Assembly: GCA_025738555.1 (NCBI GenBank)
Contig: JAOVFP010000009.1
Location: forward strand, 1,798,001-1,862,000
From: Cyathus striatus
Lineage: Eukaryota; Basidiomycota; Agaricomycetes; Agaricales; Nidulariaceae
DNA: 64,000 nucleotides
Direction: 5' to 3'
Shown here: positions 22,313 to 33,544 of the stretch, in pieces
How positions within the stretch are numbered: position 1 is the first letter of the stretch
Layout: each line of letters begins with the position of its first letter
The notes under the pieces: model-generated
What the model was told of the DNA's origin: nothing
Seen by the model: only the letters and a program-made list of their open reading frames with translations
Database searches by the model: none
Position numbers and translations under genes: made by a program

Positions 22313-24119
22313 TAATAATTAGCAAAATATGCAGCTGGATTAAATTGTATTTAATACTCGAACGCGCGTCGCGCATAGTCCCGTGATATGCAAACTACAT
22401 CACGTGCCATAATTTGTTTCGCGAAAACGATCCTCAACGCTCAACTCAAGCTCAACCAACCCTCCACTTGAACTCTTCTGAAACCACTTCGAAGTTCGCT
22501 TTGCTTAAAATCAAAACATTATCGATATTATCAAGACTTTCTACTTGTAAAGAAACGAAGTTCTTGCTCTGAGCAGGAACACAAATGGTGCAAAAGAGGA
22601 AAAGTGCGCCGAAACGCTAATGGTACACTCAAGTCGATAGTCATTCTCGTGGGGTTGGTCACCGTTGGGTCTTGGTGGTCTTTTGCCTCTCTTAGAGTAA
22701 TGCTGCACGTGAATTTTAAGTAAGTACTCCTCTATTCATTTGCGGTACGTTCTTGCCAGCTTGTGGGTTGGTGGTACTCTCTTGATGTCGGGGTCGAACA
22801 CATGGCAGTGCCGCATTTCGAGAACTATGCCGCACTCAACATCTAGTTTTCTTTTCCTGCTCCGGCTAGGGTTGGATTGAAGAACGACGATATGCGCTAT
22901 GTGGAGTGGGCGCATCGTGGATGCTGATGAGAGGAACGAACGCGAGAAGAGAGTTGTGGTTCGGTGATGGGTTTTTGTCCTGTCTTCACTATCTTTCATC
23001 GATAAAGGCTGACCGTCATTGGCTTCAGCTCGTACTCGAGGTCTGTGGCTATGCTCCCGTTTTCTGACACTGGGGGCTCCCTGGTCACCGTTTGCGACAG
23101 GCACGACATCAAAGGGCATATTGTTGTCATCTGCCGCTAATGTCGTGCAGAAGGTGCATCGATGGCGTGTTCACAAGCTCTGCCCTAGGTAGCCGTCCTC
23201 AGTAGCCGGAATCGACTGATTTCGTTACTCGAGAGCAACGAAGCTCATTCCGCTGCCTAGAGACTTCTCTTGCAGGTAGCTATCACATCGTCGGTCCCTG
23301 AAGTAGGATTTGGGGAACATACTACAAGGTGCATCGCGTGAAGACGACTTGCTTTACTGGGCATCGACGCCTTCAAATTATCACGGATATATCCCGAAAC
23401 TACCCTAGGACCGGTGCAGGACGGCACTATCCTCTGGCGACCTTTCGAGAGTGCGGTTACCACGCATGGACACCTTCAACGCTTCTAATACACTAGTTGT
23501 ACCTCGCGCTCGATGGGATGGATGCCAACTTGCCTATTCCATCCTTGCGGGTGACCCACTAGTGTTTTCCCGTCACCTGCAGCCTTTGATCAGACTGCAC
23601 TGGCATAAAGAGAACCGCCGCATGTAGAGTTTGCGAACAACTTGCCGGAAATAGAGATGAGTACGATTTCAGTGCTGATAGTCGTAGTAGAGAGGGTACT
23701 GATGGTTCTTTTGCGTTAGATTTTGAGATTGACAAGAAGAGAGACAATATTTCTCCTTCGATGGCATCATAAGCTTCTCCAACTGTACTGGCCGTTATAC
23801 AGTGATTGATGTCTCATTGCAAGCAAGAACGATTGTTCTGCTTCTTGTGTGGGGCTTTGACGCCTCTCCGCTGAGCCGGGGATCCTGGGATGATTGGGGT
23901 TTCAGGCTAGACAAATCGCAGTTCTGCATGAACGGGGTACCATTGGTATATGTCCTCGTTGCCGGCTATTTCGTTCTGATGTTTTCGGACTTTTCAAATA
24001 AACACTTTATTCCTATCGCTACCCTTTGTTGAAGTAGCATGGTTACGGAAATAAACATATCTTTATTCCAGACTGCTATCCGCTGAGTGACTACGTCGAA
24101 CGCATTCCTCCAAGTCCCG
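22313..24119. other. GC-richer unique interval, possible decayed gene (+)
   Basis: Base composition changes from AT-rich to balanced. On the plus strand short segments look coding but in shifting frames: 22585-22617 (MVQKRKSAPKR), 22792-22845, 22849-22908 (RVGLKNDDMRYVEWAHRG) and about 23605-23773 (DEYDFSADSRSREGTDGSF). They may be exons or remnants of one gene. I cannot join them or assign a function. An E-box-like CACGTG lies near 22398. Minus-strand ORFs here look like shadows. Confidence 0.35.
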
Positions 24120-25983
24120 CTACATTGCCAGCTCCTCCGCTGGCTTCTGCTCCACTAAAGTTTTTACCTTCTTCTGCGGTACCTTCAGTTCCAGATCCGG
24201 ATCTTCTAATATCTCAACAAGTATGCGCCGTAGCACAATCCGAGACTCTGGTTCGACCGGGTACTTCTTGTAAAACACTGGTGGATGTCCGGTAGTGCGC
24301 CTTATAAAATTTAGAAGATACTCCTTCACTTCCTCCGGCGCTATATCATACTTCAAAACCAAGTAGATCCCTTCGAACAAGTTCCCAATATCGCCATCGG
24401 GTAACCCGCGCAGATCTAGTAGGTGCGTGGATTTCACGATGGCGTTGACGGACTGGTTTAGGAGGAAAGGAGATATCGGTTCTGGATGCTGTTCCCCTTC
24501 AGAGACCACCACGTTCGATTCTGGCAATGCCAGCCCCTTTTCTATCGTCCATTGTCGTAGATTAGCAACAGCGGTATCAACAACCGCTGAAAATGCTTGT
24601 CTCCGAATCACATCTGCTTTAGGTGCCTTCCGTCTCAGAACATAGGCTTCACACGCCATATGCACGGCAACAGCTGCCTGGTAAAGCATCCGCCGACTGA
24701 GTAACTTTTCTATCACCTTTCTATGGAACTGTATCTGGATAGGGAGTAGACGGGAATGTGCGAGATAGATTAGCTGAAGTGCACTCGAAACCGAGGGCGT
24801 GAGCCTGGGCCGCAGTAAAGTACTCCTTATGCTGGTCGATGAAGCCAAGGGGTGAATCCGGAAGGGGAGGTAGCTTATCGATGTCGTCGATGCCTACTCT
24901 CAAGAGGTTGCCAATGAGTTCGTCAATCTTTTTCTGGTGAAGTTCAGCAAACTGTTTTGGCGTCTGTGCCCGTATGACATCAGCCACGTATGGCACCGCG
25001 ACCTTCGGCGCATCGCATCGTATGAGAAAATCCAAGAGTAGACGAGCCGTGAGTTTTCGCTCCGTGGCATCCTTTGAGAACCAAAGAAGAGCCTCCTTTG
25101 TCGTTTCTGGACTTAAAATCGGACTTGCAAATCCTTCAATAGTATCGTAGATGGACAATGGAAGTGCTCGACGCCTGGGGTCCCTCTTGTCCTCAAGACA
25201 CCTGAAATTTAACATACGCAATGCAGCACAAACTGCCGAACGTTTTGGGTAAGGAACCCGATGTGCCCCCTTTGATGAATGCTGGAATTCATCACCGACA
25301 GCGACAGCAATCAGTTTCCAGAGTTCTTCACTGCGTCCTGTATCCACCTGCTCCAACCACACCATAGCCTCGAGGTACATCCCCTTCGTCACCATCAGCG
25401 TAATGATCTCCTCCCACATATTTGCAGTCCACTGTGAGGGATGTTCAATAAGAGCCAACGGTGCTGCTCCCATAACTGGTAAGTGGGGGCCCTTCAAGAG
25501 TTCTCGCCCAACCCTCAGCCTAGTGATACTGGTGAGCGTGAGCCATTTGACATTAAGCGCAGCTAACGAGCCGCGAACGACGGCGTAAGTCGTCCTGTAA
25601 TGTATCCTGGGAAGTACGGTTTTTTCAGCGGTGGCTTTGGCCGTCTGCCAATGCACTTTTGCTTGGCGGGCCTTTGCAAGTGCAGGATTGAGGGCATCTT
25701 CCGCGTCTCCCCATCGCTCGTGCCGCAGTAGTGAGTGTACTTTGGCGTGTAGCTCTAGGCGAGAGCCAGGACGTAGATTCTTCCAAGCTGGGACATATTC
25801 ATATTCGATTTCGGTTGTTGGTTCGACCGGTGGTTTTTTTCTCTTTGGGATATACATTCTTTTTCCGGGCTTTGCGACATGTTTTTTCTTTGTGGACTTG
25901 AGGCGACTGAAGGTGATTTGTGAAGATGTAGGGTGGGTCCGGCGGATGGTATGATGCGGGAGGGTGGTCAAGGATTGGAGCAT
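24120..25983 (-). CDS. Unassigned, probably mitochondrial, helical-repeat-like protein
   Basis: First exon 25983-24898, second 24773-24120. The preferred model has a 124-nt GTAGGC...TTCAG intron (24897-24774) with a CTCAC branch-like element, joining GNLLR to LIYLAHS in frame. An indel is the alternative, because both frames are open across 24721-24850. About 579 residues. The N-terminus is rich in Ser, Thr, His, Arg and Lys and lacks acids for about 40 residues (HHTIRRTHPTSSQITFSRLK), like a mitochondrial presequence. The rest is alpha-helical, with pairs such as EEIITLMVTKGMYLEAMVWL, and loosely recalls PPR/TPR-type mitochondrial factors. I do not recognise the family. Codon use and GC are unlike the surrounding transposons, suggesting a real host gene. 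Confidence 0.7.
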
Positions 25984-26619
25984 CGTAATGAGTGGGATGT
26001 GTCTAGTACTTAATAGTATGGCATCGTATAAGCACTTCTGAGAGTCTGTTAAGATGTGTAGTCAAGCGTACTTTTTTAGAAACCTCTAAATCCCCCTTCC
26101 TTCACTAGTTACAGACTCAACTCCAGCAAGAATCTCGACGACGAAAACAGCAGTTTCGTATGCTTTAGACGAGACCAGGAGCCTGAAATTGGTGACTTGT
26201 AAGTAGCATCATAGCAAAGCAGGCTATAGTAGACCTTTTCAGCTGCCCATGAGATTCAAGCTGGTCCAAGATAGCACAACAGTCGAGTCGTTCAAACCAA
26301 GTTCGAAGTTCGAACATTCGGTGAATCGGAAAAGTTGTCAGCGCCCGTGACAGCCACGTGACATATGGTATATATCTTGTGTTACATCATTACATCATCA
26401 TATTACTTGGAGGACGGTCACATTGCGTGACGCTTGGAGGAGCGCTAACCAAGCGCTAACTCCGACAGCTGTCATGTACTTTTTGAAGGCTTCCTTTGCC
26501 CAACCTCTATCAATCATCAGCGTTTAGGCCTTTAGGTTTGACATCTGCTAATTTAGCCGATCCACGAATATATGAACCATGTTAAAAGTTCTTTTCATTC
26601 GCAAGAACACTGAAAGTAA
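25984..26619. promoter_or_regulatory. Intergenic upstream region of the 24.1-26.0 kb gene
   Basis: No gene. Contains overlapping GTTCGAA/TTC units at about 26300-26320 (AGTTCGAAGTTCGAACATTC), alternating TTC/GAA like a heat-shock element. The spacing is only approximate, so this is a weak suggestion. Confidence 0.3.
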
Positions 26620-27906
26620 CTAAAGTTGTTTCAGATAATAGTCATCGCGGGTACGTCGTGCCTTTTTATATGCTCTCTTCCATGCTTCAATGACATCCTG
26701 AGGTGGATTTAATAAATTCTATCAACTCGTCAAAATTAAAGTTTCGTGAGGTAAACCTGGTAGATAAACACCTGAAGCCAGATTAATAAACTCTCTTCTG
26801 GATCTCTCCAAAGCCTCTGGTTGAATGCATCGTTACCGTGGAACTCCTGAGCTGCAGATTTAAGACTTTTTAGCAGTGCATCCGTTGCAGCCGGTGAAGC
26901 CGGATTCGACTTTATGTCAGGTAGGTTCGGGATCCAAACATCGACGAAACTGTCGGGGTAAATGGCATTGTACCACCTTCTGGTTGACACGACAACTGAA
27001 TACGCTTTTGCGTAGTCGTCCGATGTACAATAAAATGGACCTGAATATTGATAATTGGACAGAAATTTTGGCATGTAAAAGGAATTTCTCGTAAATTTTT
27101 GCATGATACCAATGTATCGCGACAAAGTTACAGTTGAAACCATGTTCACCCCACTAGAAATTAAACCCGAGTTTTGTAGCAATTCTTGAATATAGCTCTC
27201 AAGTAGCGCAGTGCGATATGGTATGATGCTAGATAATAAAAGGAGCTGCTTGATCAGTGGATCATCATTGTATAATTGAAAGAACATAAGCCACAAGGGA
27301 GATAAAATCGACTTTTGGAAATAACGCCAAGTACGGAACAGGGATAAGGTCCCATGGTAGTGATATTCAGCTTGTATTCGTTCGTTCTAAAGCTTGTTAA
27401 TGAAATTTTCCAATCATCATGGCTTTTGGGAACTGAACGAGACATACTTTACTGATCATCCTCCATGTATCAGATACAATATAATATTGATCCTCTACAG
27501 ATAAAAAGCCGTGGTTCTGAAGGTTTCGGAAAGCGGACTCGAACCACTTAATGCGCGCTTCACCATATTTCAATGTCCACTTTTCAGTGCTCAAGGCGTA
27601 AATGTTCAGTGCATGGTTGAGATTCAGGTGATTTAGATGGCTCGTAGTCGATCCAAACTGAAATCGACGTAATGCAAATTCATAATCTTCCAAATTTATC
27701 TTTCCGCCACTTCTATAAATGTGTATAGCCCACTGAAAACGGGCGTAAAACCAGCCAACTGCAGAAAATTTAATAACACACATTATATCTTTGATAGGTT
27801 AGACGTACCATGCTGTTCTTCTGTTTCATAGTTTGGGCGACCCAAAAAATTCAGGCAGGAATATGCTACATGTAAATGCGCAGCCTTTATATCCACATAA
27901 AAGGTA

Positions 27907-29483
27907 CATCAGGAAAAACCCCATCAGCTAAATTAGTGATATTAGTAGAAATAAGCTGTACCCTTGTCCAAATTTTACTAATAATGGGTTATTCATACTT
28001 AATTGTACTTATATTGCCTATTGTGAGTCATAATAAGTGTTCATAAGTTTGGTACAATAAAAAAGCAAACTTACTTGTACTTATATTACCCATTGTGAGG
28101 CATGATAAGTGTTTATAAGTTTGGTACAATGGCAAAGCACACTTACTTGTACTTATATTGCATAGTATGAGAATGATAAGTGTTCATAAGTTTTACAGAA
28201 ATTAACCACTATTATGAATTTAAGACATTAATCAATTTTAGCCAGATTTTAGCATACTATACCAGCTATACTTAAAGCAAGCCAATTCCATTTCAGAGAA
28301 TTTCATCTTGAGCACTTTGCATCAAGTTTAATTCCATATTATAAAATTATATGTGTTCTATATGTATTACATTTAAAGGCTGAAGTCATACATCACAATA
28401 TACACATGTACAATACTTTCTAGTATGATTAAATTGTAGTTAAGAACCAATATCATAGTGGGGGAACACATAATATAAGTAGCCCACATCATTTTTAATT
28501 GAGGGAAACATATGGTACACACAAGTTAGATGTTACCATAGCATTGTATGAACCAAGTACAAACATTAAAGGTTTAAACGGCTAAGTTCAAAGGCAAGTG
28601 AGAAAGTTAGCACGTGATCGATTCACTGTGTTTGGCCTTGATTGTATCACGTGCATGTTGAACTTGACATGTCGTCGTACACTCCTTTCAATTCCCCCAC
28701 CTCACCTTCATTCCTCTCCCTCCTTCCCCTGCCTGTCACTTTGGCCCGTTCATTTAGTAAACTCTGGCTTCTACTTTAAGATCTGACTCATATATGTGCT
28801 CCTCTGCTTCCCTGCTACCCTTATCTTACACCTGTCTCTCACATGCTGTGCAAGTCTGCATCTCTGCCCATCATATAACTGGTATTGACAATCTTTCTTT
28901 GGTATGTATCTGAGTTGTCTTCCATTTAAGTGTATGCTTATCATGTACAGGAGCACTACAGTTGCTGTCATTCAATGAGTGGTACTGCTGGATGATGGAG
29001 AGGGGGGGATATGGGTGGATATGTGGGACTGGATGTTGTGGGGCTGGATGTTGTGGGGTGAGTGGTACTGCTGGATCATGGAAATAGAGGGATATGTGGG
29101 GCTGGATATTGTGGAGTGCATAATGTTATATCTTCAGTGGATTGTTTTAATTAGATATGTTATTTATATCTGTAACCACTTTGTTGTAATACAATAATAA
29201 TATATAATTAACTGACACCTATTATACTGTACTGAGTGAAAGCAAAGTGTCCTTATAAGCATCAATTTATGTGCATATTACACTTTAAATGAACTTCTCA
29301 GTCCTTATCTGAACTATAATTGTGCAGATAAGGTACTAAAATCTACTTATTTTTTCGAAATAAGTAGGGGGCCTCACTATTTTACCTTATTGTCCTTAGA
29401 GTCCTTATTTTAACTATTTTCTACTTATCTGAGCTAAAATTCAAGATTATTTGCTAATATAGCTGTTGAGGTTTTTCCTGATG
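27907..29483. mobile_element. Tc1/mariner-like non-autonomous element in the NLR gene
   Basis: Ends are inverted repeats: the left reads CATCAGGAAAAACC and then CAGCTAAATTAG, the right (reverse complement) reads CATCAGGAAAAACC and then CAGCTATATTAG. It is flanked by TA on both sides (27905-27906 and 29484-29485), the Tc1/mariner target. 1,577 bp, no transposase seen. Contains a 72-bp tandem repeat at 28003-28210 and a hairpin CTACTTATTT/AAATAAGTAG near 29342. Confidence 0.85.
28003..28210 (+). repeat. Three-copy 72-bp tandem repeat
   Basis: Units start TTGTACTTATATT at 28003, 28075 and 28147 and include AAGTGTTCATAAGTTT. About 85-90% alike. It lies inside the mariner-like element. Confidence 0.85.
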
Positions 29484-31042
29484 TATTAGACCGTGATTTC
29501 GAAGTTAAAAAGTCTTGAAATGATTTATGGTAAAATTCTATCTCTAAATGCCGCCTAGTAGAGTCGGACCCCACGTTGAGTGAGATGAGAGAATGAAGTC
29601 GATTTAATGCGAGATATGCCTCCCCCTGTGAGAGTTCCAACAGCTGCTCCACAACAATTAGAAGCCTATTTTGGTTTTGAAGGGTCGAGGACGCAATTAT
29701 GTTCGAAACACAATATTCCATTTCTCTTGAAGATTCCGATAATACGCCGACAGTGGCTATATCTTTCACCGAAAGTATATACCCCAGAACCTTAATGGTT
29801 CTATCAGGATATTCCACTCGAGACAAAACCTCATAATAAAGAAGATCAAGATCCGCGAACGGGCTCGAGCTACTGCTATCCCGAATTCCAAGCACAATTT
29901 CAAGCTGTGAAACGGGATTATGATCGGGACTGGATACGAACTTCAAAACGGTGGCAGAGTATATGAATTGATCAGAAGATCGTTGGACAATTTTCTCGAT
30001 ACTGTCCGGATGTGGCCAGGGACGAGGAACAGATTTGAAAGCCCTTCTGAATTTGCGATCATTCAGAATACGTGTAAATCCACTCTGCAAAACCGTCCGA
30101 ATATCCTGAGAGACTCCTGGGATGCGAGCTAAGGAGATAACTTGCGTCGCGAATATAATTTCCTTGGTATTCAATTCTTCTTGCAGATGACGCTCCAGCC
30201 TACTTGTAATAAAAATGCCGAGTGGGAAGTTTTCATGGCGCACTGCCTTTGCTAGTAGTTTCAAGATTCCAATTTGCATGATTAAGTCGACACATTCATC
30301 TAATCCGTCGATAAGTATGGCTCGGATACGGAGTTGGTCCCTAGATATTTTGAGACACGGCTCGAAAACGAGGCTACGAAACTGAATTTCCAATGGTATG
30401 TCGGTAATTCGAGGATTACGATCTACCTCAGCTAGTATATGCTTCCTGAGCTCTTCGTCTACCATTGCAAGCTGGTAGGCTATGGTAGGGAATAATTTGT
30501 CTGCGTTATTCCGTTCAGATGCTCCCCTCCGAAAGAAGAAGCTAGCACCTAAAAGCCCCTCGGAAGCAGCTTTTCGCATACAGACCGCGCTATACAGGAC
30601 TTTCCGGCACCGGCAGGTCCGAGTAAGCACATGATGCCTGTTTCTTTTTCAGTAACTTCAATCCAGTTGTGTATATCACCGAGGAGCTGTGTTCGTGTTT
30701 CTGGAGCACATTTAGGTGCATCGTACTGGTCCTTCGAGTCATGAGAAGCCCCACTGGCAACAAATTGATTAAGGTATTGCAGTCCTTGAGAAAATAATTA
30801 GTTCTTAGCATTGTCTAGCACAGTCAATCGATATGGCCTACACACACCCGATACACTATTTCTTATAATATGAGTAGCTTCATTCGGTAGTCAGCAAGTG
30901 CTGAATTTGTTGGAAGTTACATTAGCAGCTATAAGTTCGCACCTGTAGTTTCATTGAAATATGCTTGGTTTATGGAGAAATTCGATGCTTGGTTGAAGTA
31001 ACTTGACATGCTGATAGTGCGGGTGACTAGCCTTGTTGCCAT

Positions 31043-31905
31043 GCTGTAAGAGCGTCAACTATATATACAATTCCCAGCGTCAATGAGTGTAGGTGACTGC
31101 TGTGAAAGTGGGGTAGTGGGACAACGTGATTATTAGTAGTAAGCTTACATATGCGTAATAAGCGCTAACAGACACTATATCGTCGAAAGTCTGAAAAATG
31201 TTTCACCTTGTCTGATTCTCGGGACGTTCATGAATGAGCGAAAGTTCCAGGACATGTACATGTTAGATATTCTGGGTTGCACAGCCTCTTTGACAGCTGT
31301 CACTTGTCATCTGTCATACTTGACAGTTCTGTGATTGACAGATCCTTGATTGACAGATATGTGATTGACAGATTGACAGCTGTCTGTTACCTTAGTTACA
31401 TGGACCTTGGTTGGGACTTTGGTAGACACACTCACTATATAAACACTCTGTAACTTGGTAGTAGTTAAACAAGTTTCCTCCCCATCTTGTGTCTGTGTCA
31501 GTGTTTGTGTCTGAGTTCTTGCACCTTTACCACCCTCTCTTTGCTCCATTATCTCACCCTATTCTCTCATTCACTCCTCTCTATTCTTGTTACTTCTCAC
31601 AGTACAAGTCTCGAAACAAGGCATGAAGAGTAAATCTACTGCCAGGTGAGGGCCCGAGTCGAGAATCCTAGTGAGCACTGCTGCACAATTTCAATATCCT
31701 GTTAAACATAATCCCCAATCTCAGTCAGTCTACGATCACTCCTTCTTAAACCCATGTACGCGATAAGATGCTCAGCTGGATTGCCTGGTTGAAATAGTAT
31801 GATAGAAGGAAATTTTGACCATCACGTTGTTTGTTCTTGTTCCAGCTTGGATATAAGGTCTATAGAGTCAAGGCTTAGAAGTCAGAAGCCTGGTGCTCTG
31901 TGGTC
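31043..31905. repeat. LTR-like interval with a TGACAG word cluster
   Basis: No gene. Between 31290 and 31390 TGACAG occurs six times and CTGTCA about three times, followed by a TATA-like ACTATATAAACAC at about 31434 and a pyrimidine-rich leader. Looks like the U3 and R of an LTR or a strong promoter. Ends and target duplication were not found. Confidence 0.35.
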
Positions 31906-32118
31906 CTAATATAGGCTGTCGTATATGAATGACCATTGATGTAGTGTGATTTTTAGTCTCCGAGTCTGTGCACGCGAAGAACAAGTGTGAGGCTCTATGT
32001 CCCGGTCATGTAAGGGGTGTAGGAGTCGGTAGTGGGAGGTGGTATAGCGTACAGCAATATGATGTTTATGGGATATGACACTGGGTGTAAGTATTGGCAA
32101 GCAATCTTTAAAGCTTAC

Positions 32119-32337
32119 CAATGGGCCACATGGAACACGTGCTGTAGGATCAAAAAGATACAACGCACTTTTCGAAGAAGACACTAAAAAAGAGTGCCGG
32201 TATGTTCTATGAATCTCTAGTATGATGTTACTGTAGATGTCATCGGAATAAAGACTCAGAGAAGGAAACTTACTGGTGATAACAAGTTCAAAACTAAAGA
32301 AGTAATCCACAATTCTCCACCGTGACATACTCTTCAT
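32119..32337 (-). CDS. Small spliced gene, 5' part, unknown
   Basis: Exon 32337-32274 (MSRWRIVDYFFSFELVI from 32328), 57-nt GTAAGT...CTAG intron, exon 32216-32119 reading KIHRTYRHSFLVSSSKSALY to VPCGPL, then a GTAAGC donor. Phases agree. Downstream exons toward 31906 were not resolved. Not a recognised family. The neighbouring 32395-32661 minus ORF (hydrophobic, GWLVGWLSESGLAGAAYVF) may be an upstream exon of the same membrane-type gene. Confidence 0.4.
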
Positions 32338-32741
32338 TGAAGTTTGAACTCATGGTTCCCAAAACGATGACAGTCATTACTGCGATCATTTAAACTAGAA
32401 AACTTCAAGTTCAGTACATACTCTAGACTCGAAAAGGAGGATGAGTATGTAGGTCAAGTTGATCATCTCCAGGCAGAAGACTTGTTGAATCCGTTGTGGG
32501 AAAACGTAAGCGGCACCCGCCAGTCCGGACTCCGACAACCAACCGACGAGCCAGCCACTCAGGCTGGTGCTTACGCCGAACCAACGCCGAACATTCAAGC
32601 CACATCCCTTATAGCAACAAGACCCTATGTATTCTACGTGAAGCACATTGTATTCCAACAATGAAACATATGGTAAATCATTTATGCCCGATACCTAACT
32701 ACTTATGAAGTTGTTCTCTACTAACGTGGTCTAAACCAAGT

Positions 32742-33544
32742 CTAAACAACAACGTCCCATTCCTTCAAATCCTCAAGAAGCTTCCCCACCGCCCACCTTG
32801 CCAGCCAACGATCTCCTTCCACACCTCGCTCTCCTTTCCCGCAACAATCTGAATGTACATGAAAATACTCGCGACCGCAAAGTCTACAAACATAGGTTTC
32901 TCCCCCATTATAAAGCTCCCTTCCTGACCAGCATTCTTAAACCATCCATCAATGCCTGCTAATGCCTCTTTTACCTTCTTCAATCCTTCCTCCTCGTCCT
33001 GCTTCGTCATCACCAACAAATCGGCCCATGTCTTCCCAAAGAATGACCTTCGTGAGAGGTACTCTATGCCTCGAGGTGTCAAGATCTTCGCGACAGCTCG
33101 AAAGAGGCACATGTTGACCGGGACAAAAATTCCAAAGAACATGTCGATATAAGCCAGAGTGAGCACTTCCGTGCCTTTCATCACTACCGCTGGCGTGTCG
33201 GGGTACGTAGCATCGAGGTACTGGGCTATCCGAAGCGAGTCGGCGAGTGCTGTATTGGTGCTTGAATCGTATATCGCTGGGAGAGTATAGAACGGTGATC
33301 CATCATTTTTTGTTGATGTAGGTGGTATTCCCAGTTTTATGGATGTTTCTTCTATGTCTGGGTATTCGAGATATACGGTTTTGTAGGGTAGGTTTTTGTA
33401 GTTGAGGATGTAACTTGGGGTTTATGTAAGTCAATACGGGCACGTATAAAGAGGGGATGTCAAGTATACGTACCGGATTTTCCAGGTTGTAGAGGACCAG
33501 GCGGTATAAGGCGATGTAGAGTGAATGTCGTAGAAGGTAATCAT
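32742..33544 (-). CDS. Glutathione S-transferase, fungal etherase/FuA-like
   Basis: Exon 1 33544-33474, 60-nt intron 33473-33414 (GTACGT...AAG), exon 2 33413-32742. About 245 residues. N-terminal thioredoxin fold: SPYTAWSSTTWKIRYILNYK, LPYKTVYLEYPDIE, SPFYTLPAIYD and the ADSLRIAQYLDATYP glutathione-site motif. C-terminal helical domain with EALAGIDGWF and FVDFAVASIF. It would conjugate glutathione to electrophiles in the cytosol. Near the end a one-base deletion in a G run (32784-32787) shifts the frame: the ORF as read stops after GSFLRI, while the next frame gives KLLEDLKEWDVVV and TAG at 32742. The start was chosen because the exon 1/2 phase matches and the family N-terminus is restored. 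Confidence 0.85.

Larger units (their letters stand above)
26620..31042 (-). pseudogene. NACHT-type STAND (NLR-like) gene split by a transposon
   Basis: Exon 1 31042-30943 (starts MATRLVTRTISMSSYFNQAS), 158-nt intron, exon 2 30784-29486, transposon 29483-27907 with TA duplications, exon continuation 27904-27809, then exons 27758-27448, 27386-26772 and 26718-26620. Exon 2 has Walker A GPAGAGKS, then ASFFFRRGASERNNADKLF, AILIDGLDEC (Walker B) and IFITSRLERH, diagnostic of the NACHT proteins abundant in Agaricomycetes. The family hallmark HKSFQDFLT is immediately followed by the transposon. Excising it with one TA joins RSN to TFYVDIKAAH in frame. A one-base frameshift lies in an A run at 30571-30574, just after the P-loop. 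Likely role: nucleotide-switched self/non-self receptor (inference). C-terminal helical module as in the 21.3-22.3 kb copy. Confidence 0.9.
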
